In this document: positions 7,000-16,148 of the stretch, piece after piece
Layout: the number at the start of each line of letters is the position of its first letter
How positions within the stretch are numbered: position 1 is the first letter of the stretch
From: Alphaproteobacteria bacterium
GTDB taxonomy: Bacteria > Pseudomonadota > Alphaproteobacteria > Rhodobacterales > Rhodobacteraceae
Assembly (NCBI GenBank): GCA_030425145.1
Contig: JAUHVK010000004.1
Coordinates: forward strand, 1 to 64,000
Reading direction: 5' to 3'
DNA: 64,000 bases
Made by a program: the position numbers and the translations under genes
Notes under the pieces: generated by a model
The model's input: only the letters and a program-made list of their open reading frames with translations
Databases searched by the model: none
What the model was told of the DNA's origin: nothing

Positions 7000-9615
7000 T
7001 TAATGCACCACGACATCATCAGGTCGCGGCCTGTTCGATGCGGACACGCGATCTCCGATAATGAGCCCATCGGAACCTGCTGTCACCGGCACCAGATCAC
7101 CATCCGCGATGTCGCCCGCCAGCAGCATTTCAGCCAACGGATCCTGCAACGCGCGCTGGATCACTCGCTTCAAGGGCCGCGCGCCAAACACCGGGTCGTA
7201 GCCCTCTTCGGCCAACCACTTGCGCGCCGCTTCGTCCAGTTGCAGGTCGATCTTGCGCGCAGCAAGCCGCTTGAGCAGACGTGCCATCTGGATATCGACG
7301 ATCCCGTCCATGTCCTCGCGCTTCAGGCGGTCGAAGATCACGGTCTCGTCCAGACGGTTCAGGAACTCGGGGCGGAAATGCGCCCGCACCGCATCCATCA
7401 CGTCGCGTTTGGCCTGGCTCGGATCCGCGCCATCCGGAAGCTGGCTCAGTGCCTGCGACCCAAGGTTCGACGTCAGAACAATCAGTGTCTGTTTGAAGTC
7501 CACGGTGCGGCCCTGACCATCGGTCAGCACACCATCATCGAGAACTTGCAACAGCACGTTGAACACATCCGGGTGCGCCTTTTCGACCTCGTCGAACAGC
7601 ACAACCTGATACGGACGGCGCCGCACGGCTTCGGTCAGAACACCGCCTTCGTCGTAGCCGACATACCCCGGAGGCGCACCGATCAGACGGGACACGGCGT
7701 GTTTCTCCATGAACTCCGACATATCGATCCGCACCATTGCGTTGTCATCGTCGAACAGGAACTCGGCCACGGCCTTGGTCAGTTCGGTCTTACCCACACC
7801 GGTCGGCCCGAGGAACAGGAAGCTGCCCAGCGGACGGTTCTCGTCATTCAGACCCGCACGCGCACGACGTACCGCGTTTGCGATGGCACGCACGGCCTGA
7901 TCCTGACCGATGACCCGCTTGTGCAGGCCCTCTTCCATCCGCAACAGCTTGTCGCGCTCGCCTTCGAGCATCTTGGAGGTCGGAATACCCGTCCAACGTT
8001 CGACAACAGCCGCGATCTGTTCAGGGCGCACAGCCTCTTCGACCATCACGTCATCGTCCGAGCTTTCCGCTTCGGTCAGCTTTTTCTCAAGCTGCGGAAT
8101 CACTCCGTAAGAAAGCTCACCCGCTTTCGCGAGGTTGCCTTCACGCTTGGCGATTTCCAACTCAGCCCGCGCACGGTCGAGTTTCTCTTTGACATCGCGC
8201 GCCGACGCAAGCTTGTCGCGCTCTGCCTGCCATTTGGCCGTCATCTCGGCGGACTGCTCCTGCAAGTCGGCGAGGTCCTTTTCCAATTTGGTAAGACGGT
8301 CCTTCGACGCTTGATCGTCTTCAAGCCGCAGTGCTTCGACCTCAATCTGCTTTTGCAGAATGTCGCGGTCCAGCGCATCCAGTTCTTCGGGCTTGCTGTC
8401 CACTTCCATACGCAGACGCGATGCCGCTTCGTCCATCAGGTCGATGGCTTTGTCCGGCAAGAAACGGTCAGTGATATAGCGGTGCGACAGGGTCGCCGCC
8501 GCCACCAAGGCGCTGTCCGAAATCCGCACACCGTGGTGCAGTTCGTACTTCTCCTTGATGCCGCGCAGGATCGAAATCGTGTCCTCAACGGTCGGCTCCT
8601 GCACCATCACTGGCTGGAACCGGCGGGCCAAAGCCGCATCCTTTTCAACGTGCTTGCGATACTCATCCAGAGTCGTCGCACCCACACAGTGCAATTCACC
8701 GCGCGCCAATGCCGGCTTGAGCAGGTTGGACGCATCCATTGCGCCATCCGCTTTGCCTGCACCCACAAGCGTGTGCATCTCGTCGATGAAGAGGATGATC
8801 TCACCAGCCGCCGTCGTGACTTCGGAGAGGATGCCTTTCAGACGTTCCTCGAACTCACCGCGATATTTCGCACCGGCAATCAGCGCGCCCATGTCCAAAG
8901 CCAGCAGACTTTTGTTGCGCAGGGACTCCGGCACATCGCCATTGACGATCCGCAGAGCAAGACCTTCGGCAATCGCTGTCTTACCCACGCCGGGCTCCCC
9001 GATCAGAACGGGATTGTTCTTGGTCCGGCGGCTCAGCACCTGCATGGCGCGACGGATTTCATCGTCCCGCCCAATGATCGGGTCGATCTTGCCTTCGCGC
9101 GCCCGCTCCGTCAGGTCGAGCGTGTATTTCTTGAGTGCCTCGTACTGGTCTTCGGCGCTCGCACTGTCGGCAGTGCGGCCTTTCCGAATATCGTTGATGG
9201 CAGAGTTCAACGCCTGCGCATTAACCGCACCGGTATCCAGCGCTTCTTTCGCCGGGCTCTTGACCATGGCAAGCGCCATCAAGATGCGTTCGACCGGCAC
9301 AAAGCTGTCGCCCGCTTTCTTGGCGATCTTCTCTGCTTCGTCGAGCACCTTGCCCGTCGCGCTGTCGAGATAGACCTGACCAGCGTCACCGGATACTTTC
9401 GGGATCTTGGCAAGCTTTCCATCCAACGCCTGCACAACCCGCTCCGGCGCACCGCCAGCGCGTTGAATCAGGTTCGAGGCAAGCCCCTGATCGTCGTCCA
9501 TCAATGCTTTAAGGATGTGTTCGGGTGCCAGCCGCTGGTGGCTTTCCCGCATGGCAATCGTTTGCGCCGCCTGAATGAAACCACGCGACCGCTCCGTGAA
9601 CTTCTCTAAGTTCAT
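7000..9615 (-). CDS. clpB: ClpB ATP-dependent protein disaggregase
   Basis: ClpB is a hexameric AAA+ chaperone that extracts polypeptides from aggregates together with DnaK. The 871-residue length is normal. An N-terminal repeat domain is followed by NBD1 (Walker A GEPGVGKT near residue 208, Walker [11 protein letters not shown]), the coiled-coil middle domain (about 405-525), NBD2 (Walker A GPTGVGKT near 608, Walker [15 protein letters not shown]) and a C-terminal oligomerisation domain. The middle domain separates it from ClpA and ClpC. GGAG lies 7 bases before the ATG. A heat-shock promoter lies at 9697-9723 and a strong terminator follows, so it is monocistronic. Confidence 0.97.
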   Translation of the reverse strand: MNLEKFTERSRGFIQAAQTIAMRESHQRLAPEHILKALMDDDQGLASNLIQRAGGAPERVVQALDGKLAKIPKVSGDAGQVYLDSATGKVLDEAEKIAKKAGDSFVPVERILMALAMVKSPAKEALDTGAVNAQALNSAINDIRKGRTADSASAEDQYEALKKYTLDLTERAREGKIDPIIGRDDEIRRAMQVLSRRTKNNPVLIGEPGVGKTAIAEGLALRIVNGDVPESLRNKSLLALDMGALIAGAKYRGEFEERLKGILSEVTTAAGEIILFIDEMHTLVGAGKADGAMDASNLLKPALARGELHCVGATTLDEYRKHVEKDAALARRFQPVMVQEPTVEDTISILRGIKEKYELHHGVRISDSALVAAATLSHRYITDRFLPDKAIDLMDEAASRLRMEVDSKPEELDALDRDILQKQIEVEALRLEDDQASKDRLTKLEKDLADLQEQSAEMTAKWQAERDKLASARDVKEKLDRARAELEIAKREGNLAKAGELSYGVIPQLEKKLTEAESSDDDVMVEEAVRPEQIAAVVERWTGIPTSKMLEGERDKLLRMEEGLHKRVIGQDQAVRAIANAVRRARAGLNDENRPLGSFLFLGPTGVGKTELTKAVAEFLFDDDNAMVRIDMSEFMEKHAVSRLIGAPPGYVGYDEGGVLTEAVRRRPYQVVLFDEVEKAHPDVFNVLLQVLDDGVLTDGQGRTVDFKQTLIVLTSNLGSQALSQLPDGADPSQAKRDVMDAVRAHFRPEFLNRLDETVIFDRLKREDMDGIVDIQMARLLKRLAARKIDLQLDEAARKWLAEEGYDPVFGARPLKRVIQRALQDPLAEMLLAGDIADGDLVPVTAGSDGLIIGDRVSASNRPRPDDVVVH

Positions 9616-9696
9616 GGCATTCTCCTTCCGTTAAGCACCCCTTTGTCCGGAACGCCCGAATGCGGCACGTCCCATGGCAGGGCCTTCGGATAAGAA

Positions 9697-9723
9697 ATGG
9701 GGGCAATGCCCCTCCGGTTCAAG
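9697..9723 (-). promoter_or_regulatory. RpoH (sigma-32 type) heat-shock promoter for clpB
   Basis: On the minus strand, CTTGAA (9723-9718) is separated by 15 bases from CCCCAT (9702-9697). These match the -35 and -10 hexamers of the classical sigma-32 promoter exactly. Transcription would start near 9690, about 75 bases before the clpB ATG. The position upstream of a canonical heat-shock gene supports the call. Confidence 0.85.
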
Positions 9724-9832
9724 TACTGGAACTTGGCTTGATCACTGGCTTTTTTGAGGTGGCTTTGTTGTCGACGTCTTTCGGACCGGACGCTCAGGGA
9801 ATTCCAGCGCTGGCGCCAGTCTGGGCGGCGTC

Positions 9833-9973
9833 TTAAAGATAGGGGGTCGACGTCGCGTAAGCCCCCGACCCGATCTGGGATATCGCCAGCGCAACCAAGA
9901 CCACCACTGCGGTAATGATAATAAAGGGTCGGACAATGGCAAATCTGGTCTGCAAACTGCTTCTTGAGCGCAT
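9833..9973 (-). CDS. 46-residue single-pass membrane peptide
   Basis: ATG at 9971-9973 is preceded by AGGAGAG 4-5 bases upstream, a strong ribosome site. The 46-residue product has a basic N-terminus (MRSRSSLQTRF), one hydrophobic helix (residues 16-33, IIITAVVVLVALAI) and a short Ser/Thr/Tyr tail. I do not recognise a family. It lies 104 bases from pyrF, on the opposite strand, and upstream of clpB's promoter on clpB's strand. The good ribosome site and clean membrane topology argue for a real gene. Confidence 0.6.
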   Translation of the reverse strand: MRSRSSLQTRFAIVRPFIIITAVVVLVALAISQIGSGAYATSTPYL

Positions 9974-10077
9974 GTATCTCTCCTGTGTTGGGGAAAGAAC
10001 GTTTGACGCGAGGTGTTGTTCCTTGACGACTCCACACATGGTTGTAAGACGGGGCCAGATTGCAGAAGGAACCCCCC

Positions 10078-10788
10078 ATGTCCGATGACCGCCTGATCGT
10101 AGCACTTGACGTGCCCAATGCACTGGCTGGCCTCGATCTGGCTGAAAAGCTCGGCGATGCGGTGTCATTCTACAAGATTGGCCTCGGCATGTTGACCGGT
10201 GGCGGACTGGCACTGGCGAACGAACTGAAGCAAGAACTCGGCAAGCGCATCTTCCTCGACATGAAGCTGTTTGACATCGGTGCCACGGTAGAGGCTGCGG
10301 TGCGAGGGCTTGCGCAATACGAACTCGATTTCCTGACAGTCCATGGCGATCCCTATGTCGTGCGCGCCGCCAAAGAAGGCGCCGCCAATTCGAACACCAA
10401 GATCCTTGCCGTGACGATCCTCACATCGCTCGACCGCAGCGATCTCGATGGCGCACTCATCAAAGACGGTAAGGTTTCCGACCTCGTGGTCGAACGGGCT
10501 GGCCGTGCGTTTGACGCTGGCGCGGATGGTGTGATCTGCTCTCCGAACGAAGCCGCGCTGATCCGCGCCCTGCCCGAAGCTGATGGCCGTCTAATCGTGA
10601 CCCCCGGCGTACGTCCCGAAGGCGCCGACCTGGGCGATCAAAAGCGCGTCGCGACTCCGGCGAACGCAGTGCGGAACGGCGTGGATCACATCGTTGTCGG
10701 GCGCCCGGTCTGGAAAGCCGTAGACCCGCGCGCAGCCGCACAGGCGATCACAAAAGAAATGCAAAGAGCGATTCAGCTCGACACGTGA
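10078..10788 (+). CDS. pyrF: Orotidine 5'-phosphate decarboxylase
   Basis: It makes UMP from OMP, the last step of de novo pyrimidine synthesis. The ATG at 10078 has AGAAGGA 8 bases upstream. The active-site DxKxxD motif is seen as DMKLFDIG (near residue 62), followed by the substrate-phosphate motif VTPGVRPEG and the terminal VVGRPVWKA. The length of 236 residues fits the short bacterial group. Its last 16 bases overlap the 3' end of the convergent NUDIX gene, so no terminator hairpin separates them. Confidence 0.96.
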   Translation: MSDDRLIVALDVPNALAGLDLAEKLGDAVSFYKIGLGMLTGGGLALANELKQELGKRIFLDMKLFDIGATVEAAVRGLAQYELDFLTVHGDPYVVRAAKEGAANSNTKILAVTILTSLDRSDLDGALIKDGKVSDLVVERAGRAFDAGADGVICSPNEAALIRALPEADGRLIVTPGVRPEGADLGDQKRVATPANAVRNGVDHIVVGRPVWKAVDPRAAAQAITKEMQRAIQLDT

Positions 10789-11171
10789 TCCATATAACGC
10801 CCCACCATGTCCGCAAAATGCGGGATGGCATCCGGGTGCCGCACATAATCTGACGGGTCCATCAAAGACCAACATTGCCCTTCGGTTCCGAAGACAATCT
10901 GGTGTTCCGCATCAGGTGTCAAATGCGCGGCAAAAAACACGCCTTGTCTGAGCCGATCACGCCAGACCAATTCACTGACAGTCAGACGGAGACCGACTTC
11001 CTCGAAGGTCTCCCGCAGCACACAACTCTCGGCACTCTCACCCCCCTCGCCGCCGCCTCCCGGCAGATCAAGCCGTCCTGGCCAGGGTATCTCGGGGATG
11101 TCATCGCGGCGGACAACTACGATCTTCTTCCCAATAAATAGGATCAGCTTTGCTCCTCCGAAATCCTGCAT
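10773..11171 (-). CDS. NUDIX hydrolase
   Basis: This 132-residue protein contains the NUDIX box GxxxxxEx7REUxEExGU as GGGGEGGESAESCVLRETFEEVG (residues about 34-56, split here as GGGGEGGES and RETFEEVG). The glutamates bind the catalytic metal that hydrolyses a nucleoside diphosphate-linked substrate. The substrate is not identifiable. The ATG at 11169-11171 follows GGCGGAGCG; a longer frame to 11237 would run into the divergent dinB start. It is convergent with pyrF (16-base overlap), and its start is 64 bases from dinB. Confidence 0.85.
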   Translation of the reverse strand: MQDFGGAKLILFIGKKIVVVRRDDIPEIPWPGRLDLPGGGGEGGESAESCVLRETFEEVGLRLTVSELVWRDRLRQGVFFAAHLTPDAEHQIVFGTEGQCWSLMDPSDYVRHPDAIPHFADMVGRYMDHVSS

Positions 11172-11235
11172 CGCTCCGCCTTTTGTCTGATCTTCCGCCG
11201 GTGTATCTTGAGACTGCCCCTTGGGATACCCACAC

Positions 11236-12489
11236 ATGCCCGACCTGTGCCGCGATTGCCTGACAGAATTCGACTCTGGTGCCCGTTGCCCCGCGTGCCG
11301 AAGCCCACGTGTGATCTCTCATCCTGAGCTCTATGACCTCAGCATCGCGCATATGGATTGCGATGCGTTCTATGCGTCTGTCGAAAAGCGCGACAACCCC
11401 GAACTGGCCGACAAACCGGTGATCATCGGTGGCGGAAAGCGCGGCGTGGTGTCGACGGCCTGCTATGTCGCGCGCATCAAAGGCGTGCGATCTGCCATGC
11501 CGATGTTCAAGGCACTGCAACTCTGCCCGGATGCGGTGATCGTGAAGCCAAGGATGGACGCATATGTCGAAGCGTCCCGCGCCATCCGACAATTGATGGA
11601 AGAGCTGACCCCTGCGATTGAACCCCTATCCCTGGACGAAGCTTTCATCGACCTGACCGGCACCGCCCGCCTTCACGGACATCCACCCGCCGTCATGCTG
11701 GCACGGCTGGTAAAACGGATGCGTGATGAACTATGGCTGACCGGCTCCATAGGTCTCAGCCACAACAAGTTCCTCGCCAAGATCGCGTCCGACCTCGACA
11801 AACCGCGCGGTTTTTCGGTGATCGGCAAAGCCGAAACCCAAGCCTTCCTTCGACCCAAACCTGTGCGCCTGATCTGGGGAGTCGGCACGGCAACACAGGA
11901 TTCGCTGGAGCGTGCCGGCATTCGCACCTTCGACGATCTTTTGCGGTGGGAATTGGATGATCTGACACACCGGTTCGGCAGCATGGGCCACCGTCTCTGG
12001 CACCTCGCCCGCGGTCAGGACCAGCGCCGCGTCTCGGCGAACTCTCCGATGAAGTCCATCTCCAATGAGACCACCTTTAACGAAGACACCAACGATCCCG
12101 ACCTGCTGGATGGCCATCTCTGGAGGATGTGCGAGAAGGTGTCCGACCGAGCCAAAGCCAAGGGCTTGGCTGGGCGCGTGATCACGCTCAAGCTTAAGCG
12201 TTCAAACTTCACGCTGATCACCAAACGCTTATCCCTCAGCGACCCAACCCAGATCGCCGACCGCATATACCGAACCGCCCGCGCCCTTTTCGATCAGGTC
12301 GGGGATCAAGGCCCATATCGGCTTTTGGGAGCGGGGATCAGTGATCTGAGCACGGCAGAAGGAGCGGACATGTCGGCCGACCTTCTGGACCCACAAGGCG
12401 TCAAACGCGCAAAGGCCGAACGCGCGACGGATGCAATCCGGGAAAAATTCGGCCCGGACGCTATCCTCAAAGGCCGCGCGCTGCGCTAG
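11236..12489 (+). CDS. dinB: DNA polymerase IV (Y-family) with an N-terminal zinc-ribbon extension
   Basis: This is an error-prone translesion polymerase. The Y-family core begins with MDCDAFYASVEK (about residue 40) and includes the catalytic SLDEAFIDLTG (about 133-143). Thumb and little-finger domains extend to the C-terminus, for 417 residues in total. In front of the core are about 35 extra residues with two Cys pairs, CRDC and CPAC, which should form a zinc ribbon that E. coli DinB lacks. I used ATG 11236; a TTG at 11221 would add five residues. It ends 3 bases from the convergent DUF3775 gene. Confidence 0.93.
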   Translation: MPDLCRDCLTEFDSGARCPACRSPRVISHPELYDLSIAHMDCDAFYASVEKRDNPELADKPVIIGGGKRGVVSTACYVARIKGVRSAMPMFKALQLCPDAVIVKPRMDAYVEASRAIRQLMEELTPAIEPLSLDEAFIDLTGTARLHGHPPAVMLARLVKRMRDELWLTGSIGLSHNKFLAKIASDLDKPRGFSVIGKAETQAFLRPKPVRLIWGVGTATQDSLERAGIRTFDDLLRWELDDLTHRFGSMGHRLWHLARGQDQRRVSANSPMKSISNETTFNEDTNDPDLLDGHLWRMCEKVSDRAKAKGLAGRVITLKLKRSNFTLITKRLSLSDPTQIADRIYRTARALFDQVGDQGPYRLLGAGISDLSTAEGADMSADLLDPQGVKRAKAERATDAIREKFGPDAILKGRALR

Positions 12490-12492
12490 CCG

Positions 12493-12810
12493 CTACATCA
12501 ACTGGTTTTCTTCGTCGATTGCGGAAATCCCCATCGCATCCAGACCAGCTTCAAGGTGATCTGCCAGATGTGGAGTTCCGATCAGGTAATCGGCGGTCGG
12601 AGTGGTCGCCTCGTTCATCGCCGTTCCGAAGGCATCGGCCCATTCGTCGACTTCGAACGCGCCACGCCCGATCCACATGATCGCCACCAAAGCGGCCTGC
12701 TCCTCTTCGTCCATACGGTCGATAAAGGCGCGCATCTCACCCTCCGCACGACTCAGTTCCCGCGCCATGACGATGACGGCTGCGACCTTGTTTACGCTGA
12801 TGTGTTCCAT
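12493..12810 (-). CDS. DUF3775 protein
   Basis: The 105-residue acidic protein matches the small DUF3775 family, with the features MWIGRGAFE and a terminal HLADHLEAGLDAMG helix. Function is unknown. The ATG at 12808-12810 has GGGAGA 7 bases upstream. It lies 60 bases downstream of the SDR gene on the same strand, so it may be read through from the ChrR-linked operon, although a separate promoter cannot be excluded. Confidence 0.75.
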   Translation of the reverse strand: MEHISVNKVAAVIVMARELSRAEGEMRAFIDRMDEEEQAALVAIMWIGRGAFEVDEWADAFGTAMNEATTPTADYLIGTPHLADHLEAGLDAMGISAIDEENQLM

Positions 12811-12870
12811 GACGAATCTCCCATGTCGTTGATTCAAACATGGGGGAAAAAAGAATCTTTGACTTTGATC

Positions 12871-13602
12871 TTAAGCAAACAGCCGGTAGTAGAGCCAATC
12901 CGGCAGGAATTGACTGCCCCGGAACACCCATGAAAACAGGGTCGGGAAACTGCGTTTAAACGCGTCGCTGTTCATGTGTTCAAAGAACTCCCTTGCCGCC
13001 TCTTCCGGCTCCATGATGAACGGCATGTTAAAGTCGTTCTTGTCAGTCAAACGCGTCTTCACAAAACCTGGATTGACCAACTGCACTTTGACATTGGTCT
13101 TGTGCAGGTCGGCATAGAGCGACTCAGCCAATGTCATCACACCTGCTTTGGACGACGTGTAGGCTGCCGCCCCCGGCAATCCACGAAAACCCGATAGGGA
13201 GCCCGTCAAAACGATGTGCCCCGCATCGCGCTGCACGAATTTCGGAACGATCGCACCGATCAAACGCATGGCACCGGTGAAATTGATGTCGGCCATAGCG
13301 TTGGCCTGATCCGCATCCCAGGCCTTTGCACCGAACGGCCAATACACGCCGGCCAGTTGCACCACGCCGTCGATGTCACCGACCTGATCAGCCGCCGATT
13401 TGACCGACTCTGCGTCCGAGACATCAACCGTCGCGACCTCCGCGCGACCCGGTAGTTTTTCGGCCAGCGCGCGTAGCTTGTCTTCGTTCCGAGCAGACAG
13501 AATGAGGTGGACACCAGCTGCACTCATCTTGTGCGCCAACGCCTCGCCAAGACCTTCACTTGCCCCGACCAACCAATACCGTTTGCCCGCCCAATCGCTC
13601 AC
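12871..13602 (-). CDS. Short-chain dehydrogenase/reductase of the RpoE-linked operon
   Basis: This 243-residue classical SDR has the nucleotide-binding motif GASEGLG (residues 13-19), catalytic Ser in LTGSLSG, and YTSSK as the YxxxK motif (near residue 155). A basic, hydrophobic C-terminus (FLPDWLYYRLFA) suggests membrane association. It starts with GTG at 13600-13602, overlapping the DUF3833 stop by 4 bases (GTGA). It is the fifth gene of the operon divergent from rpoE. The same gene order as R. sphaeroides RSP1091-RSP1087 (recalled) suggests a role on membrane lipids or fatty acids during singlet-oxygen stress. Confidence 0.85.
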   Translation of the reverse strand: MSDWAGKRYWLVGASEGLGEALAHKMSAAGVHLILSARNEDKLRALAEKLPGRAEVATVDVSDAESVKSAADQVGDIDGVVQLAGVYWPFGAKAWDADQANAMADINFTGAMRLIGAIVPKFVQRDAGHIVLTGSLSGFRGLPGAAAYTSSKAGVMTLAESLYADLHKTNVKVQLVNPGFVKTRLTDKNDFNMPFIMEPEEAAREFFEHMNSDAFKRSFPTLFSWVFRGSQFLPDWLYYRLFA

Positions 13603-14156
13603 ACCGCTTCCTTCCTACGCATCGTGGCCACGAGTTCGGCCACCTTGATTCCGTACTTGCGAAACTGGCTGCGGTTCACAATGGTTCCATTCGGCGCGAG
13701 ATACATCCAATCCGTAGTGTCCAGCACATGCCCCCCCTGATCGTCCGGCAGCTTGTACCTGTATTTCAACTGAACCGTTGGGCCTTTCTGGATACCCTGC
13801 CCTTCACCCACCACATCCGACGCCGTCGCACGTATGCGACCGTCATTACCCAATGTCAGCTTCCATTCGCGCACGACCTCGTCACCACTGTCGTATGTGA
13901 AACGCTCTGTCATCACGCCCTTGTTGCCATCCCACCGCGCATGGAAATCGCCAACAAACCGGGACGTGACCCGTCCGGTCGGGCCATAGATCACACCTTC
14001 GCAGGCAATCGGACCGTTCAGATGTGTGCGCAGATCAAAAGGTTCACCCGACGCGGCTGCGTAATCCGCCGGGGATTGCGCGACGAAACCGAAATACCGG
14101 GTCCTGAGATACCCAAGAACAAGCATGAAGCTTGCTCCGAGAAAGAATGCTTCCAT
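13599..14156 (-). CDS. DUF3833 protein
   Basis: This 185-residue protein begins with a hydrophobic helix (MEAFFLGASFMLVLGYL). The rest is a beta-rich domain with GRVTSRFVGDF, a conserved TERFTYDSGDEVVREW block and LDTTDWMYL, as in DUF3833 proteins (lipocalin-like, often membrane anchored). The ATG at 14154-14156 follows GGAATGACGCC and lies 4 bases after the MFS stop; its own stop overlaps the SDR start. Function is unknown, but tight coupling in the ChrR-linked operon implies a lipid- or membrane-associated step. Confidence 0.8.
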   Translation of the reverse strand: MEAFFLGASFMLVLGYLRTRYFGFVAQSPADYAAASGEPFDLRTHLNGPIACEGVIYGPTGRVTSRFVGDFHARWDGNKGVMTERFTYDSGDEVVREWKLTLGNDGRIRATASDVVGEGQGIQKGPTVQLKYRYKLPDDQGGHVLDTTDWMYLAPNGTIVNRSQFRKYGIKVAELVATMRRKEAV

Positions 14157-14160
14157 GGCG

Positions 14161-15393
14161 TCATTCCTTTCCGATGGGGGTGGCCACCAAGAGCCCGATT
14201 GCAACAAGTTTCAAAACGCAGGGCACACCGGCGTAGAGCAAGGTCAGGGTTCTGAGCGCTGCATCACTGTTCTCGGCGCCAGACACGAATCCGCTGGCTT
14301 CGAGGATCGGCAAGAGTGCGATGGCCGCAAAAGCCAGCGTAAATTTTGACACGAATCCCCAGAGCGCAAAGCCTTCCGACGCATCCGGCGCAACCTGCTC
14401 CATGCGACGGGCAAACACCGCCGGCAGCAACGTCAGGTCGGCCCCCACAGCCGCGCCCGAGGCAAGGCAGATCAGCGCGAACCAAACCGTATCGCCGCTT
14501 CCCAGAAACATTGCAAAGCTGAAGGCGACAATCGCCAGAACCATCGCCGCCAGAAGCGCGGATTTTGACCCCACACGTTCTGCAACGCTGCCCCAGACCG
14601 GAGCCGCCGCCGCCGCCGCAACGAAAAACAGAAGGAGCAATGGACCTTCCCAACCCGGCGCATTCAGACGGCTTTCCACAAAGAAAAGAAACAGCGTCGA
14701 ACTGACCGCGACGGGAGCGGCGTTCACCAAAGCGATAAGCAGCAAACGGCGCGATATGTGATCCTTCAGGACAATGCCGAACCCGGCAGAGGGAGCGCTT
14801 GCCGCCCCGTGCCATTCATTGTGCATGGCAAGCCCCGCAATCAGACAAGCCAGCGCAAAGACTGCCGCATAAGCAACGAACTCTGGCCAGGCGAGCGCCA
14901 GGAAAACTGATGGCATCACAGATGCCGCGCAGACCCCCAAAAGCGCTCCGGTCTCACGCCACCGCGCCACACGCAGATGGCCCGCTCCGCCGCCCAGCAT
15001 TTTGGCCTTCCGGACACCCCGCGCGTAGAAGTTGATGGTCAGGAAGCTGAACGCGGAAAAAACCAGCGTCAGCATCACCGCAAACCACAGTATCGGGTTG
15101 GTCGGCGGCGTCACCGCAAACAGACCCAGCGTCGCCGCGCCCATAATGGCCAGCGTCACGCCAACTGCCATGCCTTGAAACCTTCGCACGGCGACGGCCA
15201 GCTTACCCAGCAGCGGGTCTTGGACCACGTCCAAAAGGCGCAGCCCAAACAGCACAGCCCCCAAAGCCGCGAGGCTCACGCCGTATTCATCGACATAGAA
15301 TTTCGGCGCATGGATGTAGATCGGCAAGCCCGCCGCTGCGAGGACCGCCGCGAAAATCGCGTAGCCGCCAAGGTTCTGCCGATCTGTAACCAT
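14161..15393 (-). CDS. MFS transporter, GPH (melibiose-type) cation symporter family
   Basis: This 410-residue integral membrane protein has 12 predicted helices. The GPH-type opening FGLRLLDVVQDPLLGKLA (about residues 53-70) carries the conserved Asp pair for cation binding. The ATG overlaps the DUF1365 stop by one base (TGATG), which I took as the start because an upstream frame would lie wholly inside DUF1365. The substrate is unknown. In the conserved operon beside rpoE-chrR, a sugar-symporter-like protein may move a lipid or lipid precursor; this is inference only. Confidence 0.82.
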   Translation of the reverse strand: MVTDRQNLGGYAIFAAVLAAAGLPIYIHAPKFYVDEYGVSLAALGAVLFGLRLLDVVQDPLLGKLAVAVRRFQGMAVGVTLAIMGAATLGLFAVTPPTNPILWFAVMLTLVFSAFSFLTINFYARGVRKAKMLGGGAGHLRVARWRETGALLGVCAASVMPSVFLALAWPEFVAYAAVFALACLIAGLAMHNEWHGAASAPSAGFGIVLKDHISRRLLLIALVNAAPVAVSSTLFLFFVESRLNAPGWEGPLLLLFFVAAAAAAPVWGSVAERVGSKSALLAAMVLAIVAFSFAMFLGSGDTVWFALICLASGAAVGADLTLLPAVFARRMEQVAPDASEGFALWGFVSKFTLAFAAIALLPILEASGFVSGAENSDAALRTLTLLYAGVPCVLKLVAIGLLVATPIGKE

Positions 15394-16148
15394 CACTGGC
15401 TGACTTCTTCCATGGGCGGTTCGGGCCGCGTGCGATAGCGCGACCCCTTCCACCACAGTTTCAGTGCCTGCCAATGAATCAACGCCAACACCCGACGCGA
15501 TCCCAAAGGACGACGCAAAAGAGAACGCAGGATCGAGCCATTGCTGATCTCCTTGCGCGGCCCGGTCAGCGTGGCGATCAACCCGCCGGCCGTTTGCGAA
15601 TAATCAATCCAGATGCCGATCTTGTCGGGCCGGAAATCAAATCGGAACTCGTACCCGCCTTCGACCGGCTGGAAGGGCGAGACATAGAAAATCTTGGTCG
15701 CCTGCAAGCGGTCACAGGCGGTGATCGGAGAATTGTCGGGCTTGCGGCACAGATAAGAATGACGGTCACCGAAGGTGTTGGTCACCTCCGCTATCACCGC
15801 GACCAGACTGTCCTGCTCGTCATACGCCAGCCAGAACGACACCGGATTGAAGACATGACCAAGAAAGCGCGGTTGCGCCAACAGCATCAGGCGGCCACGC
15901 GCGTGGATTTGATGGGCATCCAACACCTCGCGCGCCCAGGCAGCGCCGCGCCCTTCACCCGGCATACCGCCGTGGTCGCTATCCTGCAAACTCGCCACGT
16001 TTCCTTTATTGCGCGAAAACAGCCATGGCGTCTTTGGTTCTGCCTCGGCATCCAGCATCACGTAATCGATGGAATAACGGAACGCATTGTCCGTACTTCC
16101 CTTTCGGCCGTGATAGGTGTGGCCAACGATATGATCGACAACCTTCAT
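15393..16148 (-). CDS. DUF1365 protein of the furan-fatty-acid / singlet-oxygen operon
   Basis: This 251-residue DUF1365 protein has the typical N-terminal VGHTYHGRKG, the FLGHVFNPVSFWL motif (about residues 93-105) and YVSPFQPVEG. The family has no fold-based enzymatic assignment. Its R. sphaeroides counterpart, RSP1090 by recalled synteny, was reported to affect singlet-oxygen-induced ChrR turnover together with the neighbouring flavin oxidase. The name UfaO may apply to one of the two, but I cannot assign it securely. It overlaps the oxidase stop by 4 bases and the MFS start by 1. Confidence 0.85.
   Translation of the reverse strand: MKVVDHIVGHTYHGRKGSTDNAFRYSIDYVMLDAEAEPKTPWLFSRNKGNVASLQDSDHGGMPGEGRGAAWAREVLDAHQIHARGRLMLLAQPRFLGHVFNPVSFWLAYDEQDSLVAVIAEVTNTFGDRHSYLCRKPDNSPITACDRLQATKIFYVSPFQPVEGGYEFRFDFRPDKIGIWIDYSQTAGGLIATLTGPRKEISNGSILRSLLRRPLGSRRVLALIHWQALKLWWKGSRYRTRPEPPMEEVSQ

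Noticed and set aside
7003-9609. An 868-residue open frame on the plus strand opposite clpB
   Set aside because: ClpB is a complete, highly conserved gene here. High-GC codon use leaves long antisense frames, and this one has no ribosome site or domain resemblance (it is rich in His, Arg and Gln).
12838-12870. Possible terminator between the SDR and DUF3775 genes
   Set aside because: There is a T-rich stretch but no GC-rich stem of useful length, so read-through remains likely.
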